Virus record (IMG/VR): IMGVR_UViG_3300025151_004231
Location: 62,001 to 126,000 of that record
Source of the DNA: a virus
Length of the DNA: 64,000 nt
Reading direction: 5' to 3' (one strand)
Part shown: piece after piece, positions 8,329 to 16,957 of the stretch
Layout of the letters: each line of letters opens with the position of its first letter
Numbering within the stretch: position 1 is the first letter of the stretch
The notes under the pieces: model-generated
What the model was told of the DNA's origin: nothing
The model's database searches: none
Seen by the model: only the letters and a program-made list of their open reading frames with translations
Program-made: the position numbers and the translations under genes

Positions 8329-8506
8329 CTATCTCCCACATGTTCCTGACGGGTTTCCCTGCCAGATATCGTTGACTGTACAGTCGCCAAATGCGACTGC
8401 TCTTGTTGTAAAGACATTCGGGCTTAACCTTATACCCATATTCTTTACAGAAGGCTGTGTAAGCCTCAAGGTCCTCAAAAACTTTAATAGTTTTAGGGTT
8501 TGCCAT
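8288..8506 (-). CDS. Hypothetical protein, 72 aa
   Basis: Starts MANPKTIKVFEDLEAY and has a basic, aromatic C-terminus (YQKRRHYKR). It overlaps the start of the nucleotidyltransferase-cupin gene by 41 bases. Codon use and amino-acid composition look natural, whereas the overlapping longer frame at 8329-8589 looks like a shadow. Family unknown. Confidence 0.55.
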   Translation of the reverse strand: MANPKTIKVFEDLEAYTAFCKEYGYKVKPECLYNKSSRIWRLYSQRYLAGKPVRNMWEIDGQKYQKRRHYKR

Positions 8507-8548
8507 TGTAATATTCCTTGTATTCTCATATTACTATTTAAGTTAATA

Positions 8549-8923
8549 TCAGTCATTATACTGATACTCCATTTCGCAACCGTTTTCATTATCTTCGGCT
8601 ACCGAAATTCTGATGTAACGACCTGGATACTGATAATTTATTTCAGTAGCCAATTCGTCTGCAATCATTTCACAAGATTTGTGATCTAGTTGAACGACAT
8701 CGTTGCTGTACAATCGTTCTAACCAACGTTTAAACTGTATGAATTCGATATCTCTATCATCGTGGTAGACTTCGATCCATACTTTAAAATGAAAAATATG
8801 TCTATGTGGATAACCCAAGAATGATACATCGTCCCAGTCACCTGTTGCTAACTTAGGATCAGTATCCGCACCCGGATACTTGTGTATACCTTCTTTTGTA
8901 AATGTTACCCAAATAGTTCTCAT
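8549..8923 (-). CDS. Conserved-looking phage protein, possible divergent T-fold
   Basis: A 124-residue protein starting MRTIWVTFTKEGIHKYPG. The order of elements HIFHFKVWIEVYHDDRDIEF, then FKRWLERLY, LDHKSCEMIADEL and ISVAEDNENGCEMEY recalls PTPS/QueD domains (hydrophobic strand, LDH helix, AEN-like helix, final VxE strand), but the zinc histidine cluster is missing. It could be a catalytically altered paralogue or an unrelated fold. It sits between the surface/nucleotidyl genes and dpdA, with overlapping starts and stops. Confidence 0.6.
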   Translation of the reverse strand: MRTIWVTFTKEGIHKYPGADTDPKLATGDWDDVSFLGYPHRHIFHFKVWIEVYHDDRDIEFIQFKRWLERLYSNDVVQLDHKSCEMIADELATEINYQYPGRYIRISVAEDNENGCEMEYQYND

Positions 8924-9333
8924 TATGCTTCCTTGCTAGGGTCCCAAATAGTTAGATTCTTTTTACGCAATCTATTGACCACTAACTTATATCTGCTTTG
9001 TTCTTCTTTCCATTCTTTAAGCCACTTATGACCGTCACGTTCTGCATCAACAAAGATTGCGTTAGTGAATGCTAGTGGAAGCAGAATAGAAATGTGAATG
9101 ATAATACTGACTACAGTATTGTAGTTAAAGTAACCTAAGTAATTAGATGCTAAGAATCCAAACCATACACTCCATACAGTAAACAATACTAACATGAAAT
9201 ATGTTTGTAGACTTGGATCAGGGATCCTGCCGATTGGATTATATTTTACATCCATTACACGTCTCCAAGCATGAACCAAAAACATAACTGTCCTTCTAAA
9301 TAAACTCGGCTTTTTAATTGCTGGTTCTACCAT
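8923..9333 (-). CDS. Two-span membrane protein, 136 aa
   Basis: Basic N-terminus, then hydrophobic segments at about residues 45-66 (YFMLVLFTVWSVWFGFLAS) and 74-94 (VVSIIIHISILLPLAFTNAI), then a long charged cytoplasmic tail rich in Lys, Glu and Arg. By the positive-inside rule both ends face the cytoplasm. No family recognised. It overlaps the next gene by one base (start/stop coupling) and follows a 31-residue membrane peptide gene. Confidence 0.65.
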   Translation of the reverse strand: MVEPAIKKPSLFRRTVMFLVHAWRRVMDVKYNPIGRIPDPSLQTYFMLVLFTVWSVWFGFLASNYLGYFNYNTVVSIIIHISILLPLAFTNAIFVDAERDGHKWLKEWKEEQSRYKLVVNRLRKKNLTIWDPSKEA

Positions 9334-9342
9334 TTCATTCTC

Positions 9343-9438
9343 CTACTCAATATGATGTCTGATGTATTGTCTTATTACATGCATACCATATGATGCCCAT
9401 GTAACAACTACTAAACTCCAGAACAATATTTCTATCAT
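9343..9438 (-). CDS. Membrane micropeptide, 31 aa, predicted leaderless
   Basis: ATG 9438 to TAG 9343 encodes MIEILFWSLVVVTWASYGM followed by a basic His/Arg tail. It has one membrane helix. It sits immediately downstream of a strong sigma70-type promoter whose -10 ends five bases before the ATG, so the mRNA would start at or next to the start codon. The dedicated promoter supports it being real despite its size. Confidence 0.55.
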   Translation of the reverse strand: MIEILFWSLVVVTWASYGMHVIRQYIRHHIE

Positions 9439-9443
9439 TACTC

Positions 9444-9472
9444 ATAATACTTGGTTTTGTTGTTATTGTCAA
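9444..9472 (-). promoter_or_regulatory. Sigma70-type promoter, TTGACA-17-TATTAT
   Basis: A perfect -35 (TTGACA, 9467-9472) and a one-mismatch -10 (TATTAT, 9444-9449) separated by 17 bases lie just after the dpdA stop and drive the membrane-protein genes downstream. The -10 ends five bases before ATG 9438. Confidence 0.75.
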
Positions 9473-9480
9473 GCATCAAT

Positions 9481-10971
9481 TTACCCATTTACAGAAAAGA
9501 GTTGATCAAACATTGTACCTGCATTGATAGCCCTTTTACCTGAAAATCCTTGTGATCCTGATTGAATCTGCATCCATAGTCTACTATGTTGATCAATCAA
9601 ATCTAATGATTTTTGTCTGTCTTTGAGTGCAAAGATTTCGTCAACGACATCTCCGAATCTTACACTATCAAATGTTTCATTCATTAACATTGCGGGGACA
9701 CACCCTGAGTCATACTTTCTGTTTGCTTCTTGCACTGCAAACATATGCTGATAGACATTGTGTGCCTGTAGCAATGTATAACTGAGTGTGTCCCAACTCG
9801 TCTTGGTTTCTTTACCGTGCTTGTTTAAGAAACCATGACCACGATAACAAAGGTCCTTCATAACCATTGCGTTAGTGACAGGAGAGTCGGCAAACGTTTC
9901 ATGTATGCCCTCTGCTATTACGGCGTCACTAAATTTACGCATATCCTGATCAAAGTCTTTGCTTTCCGCAGTCTTTTCCATAGAGTATGTCCACTTAGTA
10001 TTGTGTTCCATATTAGAGTTAAAGTATGCTAACCCTTTAGCCGCACCAAAGAAAGGACTTGCACAATCAAACGTAATCTGTAAGTTTGGATTGTGATACT
10101 TTCTTACTGCTTTCTGAATATCAGAGAACAGGACAGCATATTCTAAGATAGATGTACCTAAGCAATGAATAAGGTCATGCTTTCCGGGTTCTAACAGTCC
10201 ATCATGTATAATACCAACGATTCTTTTTAAGGTAAGATGTATGTCGATTTTGTTTTGACCACCGAATGCCCAACCATTGAAATGAGTGTCTGGGTACTTA
10301 TTCGGATCGCAATACATCTTCATCTCCTCATACCAGTTATCTGACTGAGTATGATTCAACCCCTGCAAGACATTTAAGAACTTGCAGTTACCATTACGAT
10401 TGTGTATAAAGTAATCGTTGTTGATATGCGTTGCCAGTGCGGCTTCCTCTATGGTTTTTATACCGTGCTTATCATACAGATGTTGATTTTGCACAGTTTG
10501 TGAGGGTATGTCTAAACACATGCCGTAGTCCATATACGTGTCCATCCACGTCAGAACTTTTATACGTTGTTCAAGTGCTTTAGGACAATTCGGATCTTTC
10601 CAGTCAGCAGGCCATTGACCTTTCATAATCTGAAAACCACCCGAGTCGCCTAGCATAAACGTACCCTCTTCTCTATCACGTATGATAGATTCAGCAGGAA
10701 TGTCCTTAGTTACATCTAAGTCTGCATGGCCAGCAGAATACAATCCCCACTTATAAGTGAACAAACCTTCTTTAGAGTTTAAGAAATTCAGACGTTCTAC
10801 GTCTCCGTTGAACCCTGCTGGTATACGTTCTTGTGGGAAATAGTCTTCACCTGAACGTTGCTTACCTAAGCCTGTAATAAAGAAACTACTGACTGCGGGT
10901 AAGAACAGTGCCCAATCCGGCTTATGCTCTTTTGAAAGATCGATTTGTTCTGCCATAATCTTGTTATTCAT
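9481..10971 (-). CDS. dpdA: DpdA-like DNA 7-deazaguanine transglycosylase
   Basis: A 496-residue TGT-superfamily protein. TGT landmarks appear in order: LGDSGGFQIMKG (residues 108-118, with the substrate Asp of DSGGFQ), VLQGLN (201-206), WAFGGQNK (234-241), IHCLGTSILEYA (268-279) and ITFDCASPF (299-307), where Asp302 matches the catalytic nucleophile. tRNA TGTs are shorter (about 370) and have a CxCxxC zinc site, which I do not see in the standard form. Phage DpdA proteins exchange guanine in DNA for preQ0-type bases. Co-occurrence with FolE, QueD and a QueE-like gene supports DNA rather than tRNA as target. Confidence 0.85.
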   Translation of the reverse strand: MNNKIMAEQIDLSKEHKPDWALFLPAVSSFFITGLGKQRSGEDYFPQERIPAGFNGDVERLNFLNSKEGLFTYKWGLYSAGHADLDVTKDIPAESIIRDREEGTFMLGDSGGFQIMKGQWPADWKDPNCPKALEQRIKVLTWMDTYMDYGMCLDIPSQTVQNQHLYDKHGIKTIEEAALATHINNDYFIHNRNGNCKFLNVLQGLNHTQSDNWYEEMKMYCDPNKYPDTHFNGWAFGGQNKIDIHLTLKRIVGIIHDGLLEPGKHDLIHCLGTSILEYAVLFSDIQKAVRKYHNPNLQITFDCASPFFGAAKGLAYFNSNMEHNTKWTYSMEKTAESKDFDQDMRKFSDAVIAEGIHETFADSPVTNAMVMKDLCYRGHGFLNKHGKETKTSWDTLSYTLLQAHNVYQHMFAVQEANRKYDSGCVPAMLMNETFDSVRFGDVVDEIFALKDRQKSLDLIDQHSRLWMQIQSGSQGFSGKRAINAGTMFDQLFSVNG

Positions 10972-11665
10972 AAAATGTTACTTGATCGAACAATATAATA
11001 TCATCTACAAAATGATCTTTTATCGTTCTCATATACCTAGGATTATTTTTAATTTGAAAATCAATCGTATTCCTAAGTGTTTTATGTGTTGTTCTCTCTG
11101 ATGTATTATATGCAAAATCTCTAATAATTACATCATTTATGGGTGAATGTAATTCTTTTTCTGCAAACCTTCTCATCGTGTCTTCAAAATTCTTATCTAA
11201 TTTAAAGAATACACAATCTTTTGTATCTAAGCCATGTAAATAATCAACTTGAGAACATGTGTGTCTGTCAAACTTTGCAACACCAAATATAAAATCTATC
11301 GTTTCTCTGTTTTGCAAGTTCCATCCTACCTCATGTCCTTTTTCTATAAACTTAGTGTGGTTAACTAAGAATTCTACAATGCCAGAACACCAACGTTCTA
11401 CTGGATCTCGTAAAACAACTATATATTTTTTAGGAGCCCGATGTTTATCAACGTCATTATAATTCCAAGGTTGATTTACCCACTTTAATTGTGCTAGGAA
11501 CTCTGACATAAACGTTGATGCTACCTTGCCTATAGGGATATATGAATAGTGAGTCCCTACAATATCTTGGCACAATCCTTGACGCCTATAGACTCGTTGT
11601 ACATTATCTCCCCGTTTCCAAAACTCGGGCTGTTCCCAGTGAGTGTTGCTACGTTGAATAATCAA
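10964..11665 (-). CDS. Sulfotransferase-family protein
   Basis: A 233-residue protein with both PAPS-binding signatures of the Sulfotransfer_2 kind: IPIGKVASTFM (5'-phosphosulfate loop, about residues 46-56) and YIVVLRDPVERWCSG (3'-phosphate loop, about 81-95). It would move sulfate from PAPS to a hydroxyl or amino group on a glycan, lipid or protein. The start is TTG 11665, directly abutting the sliding-clamp stop. Two more P-loop sulfotransferase-like proteins and an APS-kinase fusion lie at 18.7-21.4 kb, a possible donor source. Confidence 0.8.
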   Translation of the reverse strand: MIIQRSNTHWEQPEFWKRGDNVQRVYRRQGLCQDIVGTHYSYIPIGKVASTFMSEFLAQLKWVNQPWNYNDVDKHRAPKKYIVVLRDPVERWCSGIVEFLVNHTKFIEKGHEVGWNLQNRETIDFIFGVAKFDRHTCSQVDYLHGLDTKDCVFFKLDKNFEDTMRRFAEKELHSPINDVIIRDFAYNTSERTTHKTLRNTIDFQIKNNPRYMRTIKDHFVDDIILFDQVTFYE

Positions 11666-12400
11666 CTACTTGGCTTGTGCCGGCAAGAGATATTCGTAAA
11701 CTGTGTAACCACTGTCTACTGTAATTTGAGCCGCACCCTGATCAGAAATACGTACAGTCTTGTCACCTGGCAAATCCATAATAGACAAGAATACTTTAAC
11801 AGGCCACATCCATGATCTCGTAAGTTCTCCTGTTACAGTAGGTTGAAATACAAAGTTACCTGAGTGAGTTGAAGGATCACCAAAGAAGATTTTAAGATCG
11901 CCATCTTCTGTTTTTGTAGTGAAGTTTAATTCTTCAGCATTTGCTTGTGCCTGCATTTTCAAACGCATGATGCCCGCGACTGTCGGTTCAAATTCTACGT
12001 CCCATTGAGCACCTTTAAAAGTAACGTTTCTTACTTTTTCTTCGATAATTGCTTGTGACATTAAACGATAGTCGTTAACAAAGTCCCCTTGTTTCGTTGC
12101 AAAGTGAATTGCACTAGGTACTTCATTACCATCTTTGTTTGCTTTTGTTACGGAGATTTCAGCACTGTCATCATTATAAACATCAAAACTAAGAATAGTT
12201 TTTAGTTTAGTCAGATTCGGCATACCAAATGTTCCGATAAAATCTGCAACAGGTGCTTTTACTTTGCCTGTTACAATGACAGATTTATCTTCTGCAATTG
12301 CGTGAATTTCAGTTTCTGTATCAGTTCCCACGATCTTTACTAGATCAATGATGCCTAGACTATGCGTGTAACCGATGATGTCTAATAAGTTATCTTTCAT
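11666..12400 (-). CDS. gp45: Sliding clamp, T4 gp45 family
   Basis: A 244-residue protein with the length (T4 gp45 is 228) and features of T4-type clamps: an N-terminal segment on loss or gain of DNA contacts (LGIIDLVKIVG), the region FIGTFGMPNLTKLKTIL, and a C-terminus ending VDSGYTVYEYLLPAQAK. Trimeric T4 clamps tether the polymerase and also activate late transcription with gp33/gp55. It has its own sigma70-type promoter and a GAGGAG ribosome site. Confidence 0.88.
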   Translation of the reverse strand: MKDNLLDIIGYTHSLGIIDLVKIVGTDTETEIHAIAEDKSVIVTGKVKAPVADFIGTFGMPNLTKLKTILSFDVYNDDSAEISVTKANKDGNEVPSAIHFATKQGDFVNDYRLMSQAIIEEKVRNVTFKGAQWDVEFEPTVAGIMRLKMQAQANAEELNFTTKTEDGDLKIFFGDPSTHSGNFVFQPTVTGELTRSWMWPVKVFLSIMDLPGDKTVRISDQGAAQITVDSGYTVYEYLLPAQAK

Positions 12401-12439
12401 TTATACTCCTCGTAATGTATTTAGGTAGATATACTGTGT

Positions 12440-12468
12440 ATTATATCTGGATTTATTGTGTAAAGCAA
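12440..12468 (-). promoter_or_regulatory. Sigma70-type promoter before the sliding clamp, TTGCTT-17-TATAAT
   Basis: A perfect TATAAT (12440-12445) with TTGCTT (12463-12468) at 17 bases, 40 bases upstream of ATG 12400. This is the only gap (86 bases) between polymerase and clamp genes. Confidence 0.65.
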
Positions 12469-12486
12469 ATGTTTTGGACATGCGAT

Positions 12487-15201
12487 TTACCCGAAACTAA
12501 ACAACTCATCAAATGTTGAATTAGTGTCTGTGTTTGCTCGTAAGTCCCATTTAAGAACTCCTAGCAAGTTACTGATCTTTTCATCTACTAAAGTAGACTC
12601 CATCAGATTATCATCGAATGGCAAATCTTTGAACCATTCAGGAAGTCTAAGTTGATCTGTAGGATATGCAATACTCGTATAACCTAACGCATTAGTTTTG
12701 AGTTTACATACTACTACTTTGAATCCATCCATGATCTCCATTGAATAATTGTCATCATGTATTCTTTTAAGTGTGTTCCAATTCATTGCCGCTCTTACGT
12801 GACCCGGCATGTTTGCACGACCAGTCTTAGATTTCTTTTCTAGTTCAGTATAATATGTCAACTTGTTTACAGACTTGGGAGAACCTTTTGTCCAAGAATC
12901 CTGTTGACCTAATGATATCTTAAACTCTTTAATCTTTTCAATGATATCATCACGTTGTTTACCTGATAGTGTCATTTCTAAAACTTCCATTAAAAAGTCT
13001 TGCACATATGCAGGAGTATCTGCTCTCTTTAAGTCTAAGCCCATTGCTTTAACTTTCATCGCACCATCTTTGTCAGTACGTTTGTTTTCTGCATCATAGA
13101 TATTGATTGCATATCTTTTCTTAGTAATAAACAATCCTCTGTCACCACAGACTTCTCTACCACCTTTGATAATCATACCTTTCTCACGTGGGCAATGAAA
13201 TGCTGTCTCCATAAAGCCCGGGAATGATACGTTACATTGATCAGACATACTCTCGTACAAGTCAATAAACGTTTGCTTTTTGTCTTCTAACGACATGTCT
13301 GCTGGAAGATCATTTTTGAGCATGGGCCATGCACTAAAGTAACAAGAGTCTGTATCACCATAAATCATTGAGTCACCTGTGTGATCATACTTGCCAGTCA
13401 TTATCTCATTGATAAATGCTGACATATGTTTAGTGATAGAACGACCTGTAAGTGTTGTACTCTGTCCTATACGTTTATCATAGAATCGACAATGCTCATT
13501 CAAAAGTGCACCATATGCAGAGTTGAGCAAAATTTTACGAACTAACTGACGTTTGTCCCAATACTCAATATCTTCTTTTGTAGTTGCTTCTCTGAGTTTG
13601 CCTTGCATAATCTTACGATCAGAATACCATTTAGACAACAGTCCAGGAATTACACCTTCGACATCTGATCTAAAGATTGTACCATTTGCACTAAGGATGT
13701 AAGGATTATTAGAATCATAAATCATCTTCCATGCTTGTGCGGCACTCATCTGTTCTTCTCTGCCATCTTCGTAATCAATCGTCAGCATTGTTCCGCGTTC
13801 CTGATTCTGAATAGCAGTATATTCTAGTGAACTAAACAGTCCTTCCCATAAGACGGGTCCTTCTACTGGAGCATCGCCCTCTTTATAACGAGGTTTTTTC
13901 TTAGCCAGTTCCAGTCCTTTCTCTTGCATATATTGTTCAGTAAGAGTCTGTCTGACTTGTCCTACGATAGTCTCCGGAGCCATGTTCAATGCACGAATCG
14001 TAGAAGGATATAGTGAATTGATATCAACAGAGCCTATCCATTCATGCAATCCTTTCTTAGGATTCATTACATAAGCACCTGCCGCTTGACCTTCACTAAT
14101 TGTATTGATGTTTTGTCTTATCTTGTTGGGGACTACCATACCACGTTCATGTGCTTCATTCATTACTGCCATTTCAATCATAGCAACTGAGCCCATAACA
14201 GTTGGAAGCAATACAGTATTCTCATGCGCCAGTTGATTAGCAAGTTCTAAGAACTGCAACTTATCATCTAGTTTCTTAAGCAGTAATGTATCCTGTCTGT
14301 TATATTCAATAAATGTTTTAAAGTCTTTGTTGTACAGTTGATCTAGTGACCCTTCATACTCAGTCTTCTTTTCACCAACTTCCATTTCACCAATTGCATC
14401 TAGTTTATAACTATGGCGAGATTCATAGTTGTACTTCTTATAGAGTTGTAGATAGTCTAAGTGAATACGACCAACTAAGTCAAACGTTTCTTCTTCTTTA
14501 CCAAATCGTTCATACTTACGTTTCTTAGGATACTGCCCTAACAGACAAAATCTACGTGTATCATCTTTAGACATCACACGTGTAACACGATTGACCATAT
14601 ACGGAATATCATATCCTTCTGAGTTCCAACCTGACAACACATCTGCATCTTCGATTAAAGAAAAGAATGCATCGAACAATTCTTTCTCTGTTCTGAACAA
14701 CATAGTATCAGGGAACTCTGCGATTGCTTCTTGTGCAGTCTCATACGTCATATGCTTAGGGGGAACTGCAAGACATACTAACTGATCAAGCCAGTCTAAG
14801 TATAGACTAACAGCAGTCACAGGATTGAATGGATCACTTGGAGGAGAGAATCCTCTACTAGGATCAAAGTCTACCTCGATATCAAAGAAACACGTATGCA
14901 GTTTAGGGGCATCAACCTTCAGATAGTTTTCACTAAGGCATCTGAAGACGATCGGAATGTCTGCTTCAAACAGACGTTTCTTACCGTGTATGCGTTTCTC
15001 TTTCTCCCACTCTGCTTGTTTACGTGACGAAAACTTTTTGACAGGCGTGCCATAAAGTGATCGATGTTTGCCCTTAGGATCTTCATAATACAGAACATAA
15101 TTCGTAGGATATTCTTTAAACTCTCTAAGACCCTCAGGAGTACGTTCTACGACATGTATTCGTTCCGCAGACTTATCATGTATGGCATCGACATAACTCA
15201 T
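12487..15201 (-). CDS. gp43: Family B DNA polymerase, T4 gp43 type
   Basis: A 904-residue protein, close to T4 gp43 (898). Exonuclease motifs: FFDIEVDF (105-112), NSEGYD (193-198) and YNRQD (300-304). Polymerase motifs: DINSLYPS (393-400, motif A), K-x-x-LNSAYG (556-564, motif B) and YGDTDS (614-619, motif C). All catalytic acids are present, so it should be a proofreading replicase. The C-terminus ends FDELFSFG, a plausible clamp-binding peptide. It overlaps the upstream SGNH-like gene (ATGA), so it is probably transcribed from the promoter at 16120-16148. Confidence 0.97.
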   Translation of the reverse strand: MSYVDAIHDKSAERIHVVERTPEGLREFKEYPTNYVLYYEDPKGKHRSLYGTPVKKFSSRKQAEWEKEKRIHGKKRLFEADIPIVFRCLSENYLKVDAPKLHTCFFDIEVDFDPSRGFSPPSDPFNPVTAVSLYLDWLDQLVCLAVPPKHMTYETAQEAIAEFPDTMLFRTEKELFDAFFSLIEDADVLSGWNSEGYDIPYMVNRVTRVMSKDDTRRFCLLGQYPKKRKYERFGKEEETFDLVGRIHLDYLQLYKKYNYESRHSYKLDAIGEMEVGEKKTEYEGSLDQLYNKDFKTFIEYNRQDTLLLKKLDDKLQFLELANQLAHENTVLLPTVMGSVAMIEMAVMNEAHERGMVVPNKIRQNINTISEGQAAGAYVMNPKKGLHEWIGSVDINSLYPSTIRALNMAPETIVGQVRQTLTEQYMQEKGLELAKKKPRYKEGDAPVEGPVLWEGLFSSLEYTAIQNQERGTMLTIDYEDGREEQMSAAQAWKMIYDSNNPYILSANGTIFRSDVEGVIPGLLSKWYSDRKIMQGKLREATTKEDIEYWDKRQLVRKILLNSAYGALLNEHCRFYDKRIGQSTTLTGRSITKHMSAFINEIMTGKYDHTGDSMIYGDTDSCYFSAWPMLKNDLPADMSLEDKKQTFIDLYESMSDQCNVSFPGFMETAFHCPREKGMIIKGGREVCGDRGLFITKKRYAINIYDAENKRTDKDGAMKVKAMGLDLKRADTPAYVQDFLMEVLEMTLSGKQRDDIIEKIKEFKISLGQQDSWTKGSPKSVNKLTYYTELEKKSKTGRANMPGHVRAAMNWNTLKRIHDDNYSMEIMDGFKVVVCKLKTNALGYTSIAYPTDQLRLPEWFKDLPFDDNLMESTLVDEKISNLLGVLKWDLRANTDTNSTFDELFSFG

Positions 15202-15824
15202 AGTGCTATTATACTATAAAGTTGTTCTGATTGCAACAGATGAGTCTTAATTCCTGGGTGTTCTTTGTCCAAAGCATAATCCTTAAATGTTAATTTGATA
15301 TGATCTATAAAGTTTTGCATTTCGATCAAGTTAGGTTTTGTTTCTTGTGCGATTTCTGGCACATTGAGAAACGAATAATTTTTTATATTTTTAGAGTTTA
15401 ATATCATTTCTGCATGTTGTATGGCTAACCAATTATTCCAGAACTTTTGTTCTTCACTTGTTTCACCTAACATAACTTTATTAATTTCTATTCTATGATG
15501 TAGTTCTTTAGACTTTGATGTTATCTGAAAGCCTGCATCAATCTTATCAGTCATTAGGTAATTTTCATATCTATCAAAATATGAATATCCTATTACAACT
15601 AAATCATCTTGTTTAAACTCGGTTCGTAAAATATCTAGTAAAATTTGATAATTGCCTGAACCACATGCAGATAAATTTAAACACTCGTAATCTAATTTTT
15701 CTGCTAGTAGATTTGGCCAAGCAAACTTACTAGGTGAATCACCAGGACGTCCATCTCCTATATAACAGTCAGGTAAACTGTGACCATATGTAAATGAACA
15801 TCCAAACGTGACTAGTCTTGGCAT
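15198..15824 (-). CDS. Short SGNH-hydrolase-like protein
   Basis: A 208-residue protein starting MPRLVTFGCSFTYGHSLPD. GCSFTYG gives the block I serine of SGNH hydrolases, LSACGSGNYQIL supplies a glycine/asparagine block, and KEHPGIKTH offers a terminal His. It is a shorter cousin of the protein at 4032-4991. Substrate unknown. It lies between the DsbA-like gene and the polymerase in one unit, with TAATG and ATGA couplings on either side. Confidence 0.65.
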   Translation of the reverse strand: MPRLVTFGCSFTYGHSLPDCYIGDGRPGDSPSKFAWPNLLAEKLDYECLNLSACGSGNYQILLDILRTEFKQDDLVVIGYSYFDRYENYLMTDKIDAGFQITSKSKELHHRIEINKVMLGETSEEQKFWNNWLAIQHAEMILNSKNIKNYSFLNVPEIAQETKPNLIEMQNFIDHIKLTFKDYALDKEHPGIKTHLLQSEQLYSIIAL

Positions 15825-16084
15825 TAAAGAGTTCTGCCAACAGTCTCCAAGATATCATTCAGTTGTTCGTGGTCAGCATTTGTGTCTGTTAGATTGCTTT
15901 TGTATGCAATTCTAATTGCTTTCTTAAGAATAGAAGGCTTGATTTCAAGTTCTTCTGCAATTGCTTTTACAGTATCAGTTAGACCGCCGTTAAGTGTTTC
16001 GATCTCTTGCATTACTGCCATGCCTTCGTTTACAAGTTGCTTCATTTTAGTAACTTGCTCTGGGTTAAAGTATTTACCTGCCAT
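15824..16084 (-). CDS. DsbA-like double-stranded DNA-binding protein
   Basis: An 86-residue all-helical protein starting MAGKYFNPEQVTKMKQL. Length (T4 DsbA is 89) and the C-terminal pattern AEELEIKPSILKKAIRIAY followed by an acidic helix resemble T4 DsbA, a small DNA-binding protein linked to late transcription. The match is by pattern only. It has a consensus sigma70 promoter and AGGAG ribosome site, and leads the polymerase transcript. Confidence 0.5.
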   Translation of the reverse strand: MAGKYFNPEQVTKMKQLVNEGMAVMQEIETLNGGLTDTVKAIAEELEIKPSILKKAIRIAYKSNLTDTNADHEQLNDILETVGRTL

Positions 16085-16119
16085 TATTATCTCCTATGAT
16101 TATGTAAATCTATGCATAT

Positions 16120-16148
16120 ATTATACAGAATAACCTGTATATTGTCAA
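16120..16148 (-). promoter_or_regulatory. Consensus sigma70 promoter, TTGACA-17-TATAAT
   Basis: Both hexamers are perfect (TTGACA 16143-16148, TATAAT 16120-16125) with a 17-base spacer. It lies 36 bases upstream of the DsbA-like start and would drive DsbA-like, SGNH-like and DNA polymerase genes. Confidence 0.85.
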
Positions 16149-16156
16149 GGGTATAT

Positions 16157-16957
16157 TTACCCGTTTCTGTCATCATCGTTTTGTTGGATGACATTTTCTA
16201 ATAGAGTGAGTGGTGCTCCCTCTAGTTTAGAATAATATAACAATGCTTTTGTATCTTTTGGAAAACAGTGTCCTCCAAAACCAAACATACCATCTGGTCC
16301 TGGGACTTGCATATGACTGTCTCCTATTCTTGGATCACGTTTTACCATATCAGTAAACTGTTCCCATGTAGTTTCTGCATTGCTTGATTGGTGCAAATGA
16401 AATAATTCATTAAAGAATGATACTTTCGTTGCTAACCAACTGTTAATTGTGTATTTGATTAGACTTGCTGTTGTGAAGTCTGTTTTGAATGTGGGTACGA
16501 TTTTGACTTGACTATGATGAATGTATGCTTGTTCTACTTCGATGCAGTCTTGTAACTCTCCACCTAGTATTTGCATATTTGGATTGATAAAGTCTTCTAA
16601 ACTGTTTGCTTCAGTTAAGAACTCAGGGTTGTATACGAGTCGCAATCCACTAAAAAGTTTCTTAAACTGCGTTAGATGATTGGGAGTGATAGTAGATTTA
16701 ACTACTACAACGTTTGCATAGTCTGTAAATCCAATGTTGAGTAATACTTCACGTACTATGTGAGTATCTACGTCTAAATGTGATTCTTGTTGTGGTGTGG
16801 GTACACAGACAAATATCATGTCTGGATTCCATTCTACTAAATCTTTGATTGTGTGCGAATTGATTGCTGGGTCAACGATAAATTGTTCTGTATCATTAGT
16901 AAAGCCATTGCTGACTGCGGAGCCAACAAACCCTTTACCGATTATGCCTAACTTCAT
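16157..16957 (-). CDS. Short UDP-glucose/GDP-mannose dehydrogenase-family protein
   Basis: A 266-residue protein with the NAD-binding start GIIGKGFVGSAV, the VCVPTP strand, VYNPEFLTEANSLEDF and the catalytic-cysteine motif FGFGGHCFPKDTKAL. These enzymes oxidise a UDP- or GDP-sugar C6 alcohol to the acid. Family members are usually 390-450 residues; here the protein stops soon after the central domain (LLENVIQQND), lacking the C-terminal UDP-binding domain. That truncation looks natural, since the next promoter starts at once downstream. It may act on another substrate or only as a two-step alcohol/aldehyde oxidase. Confidence 0.82.
   Translation of the reverse strand: MKLGIIGKGFVGSAVSNGFTNDTEQFIVDPAINSHTIKDLVEWNPDMIFVCVPTPQQESHLDVDTHIVREVLLNIGFTDYANVVVVKSTITPNHLTQFKKLFSGLRLVYNPEFLTEANSLEDFINPNMQILGGELQDCIEVEQAYIHHSQVKIVPTFKTDFTTASLIKYTINSWLATKVSFFNELFHLHQSSNAETTWEQFTDMVKRDPRIGDSHMQVPGPDGMFGFGGHCFPKDTKALLYYSKLEGAPLTLLENVIQQNDDDRNG

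Noticed and set aside
8329-8589. An 86-codon minus-strand frame overlapping two genes
   Set aside because: It lies in an alternate frame of the 8288-8506 and 8549-8923 genes, with no ribosome site and unnatural composition.
8078-8689. A 203-codon plus-strand frame opposite the nucleotidyltransferase gene
   Set aside because: Its hydrophobic, Phe/Cys/Val-rich sequence is the antisense of the KKAPAKK tail; the minus-strand gene has clear domains.
12401-12486. Gap between polymerase and clamp considered for a tRNA or small RNA
   Set aside because: It holds the promoter and leader of gp45; no cloverleaf is apparent.
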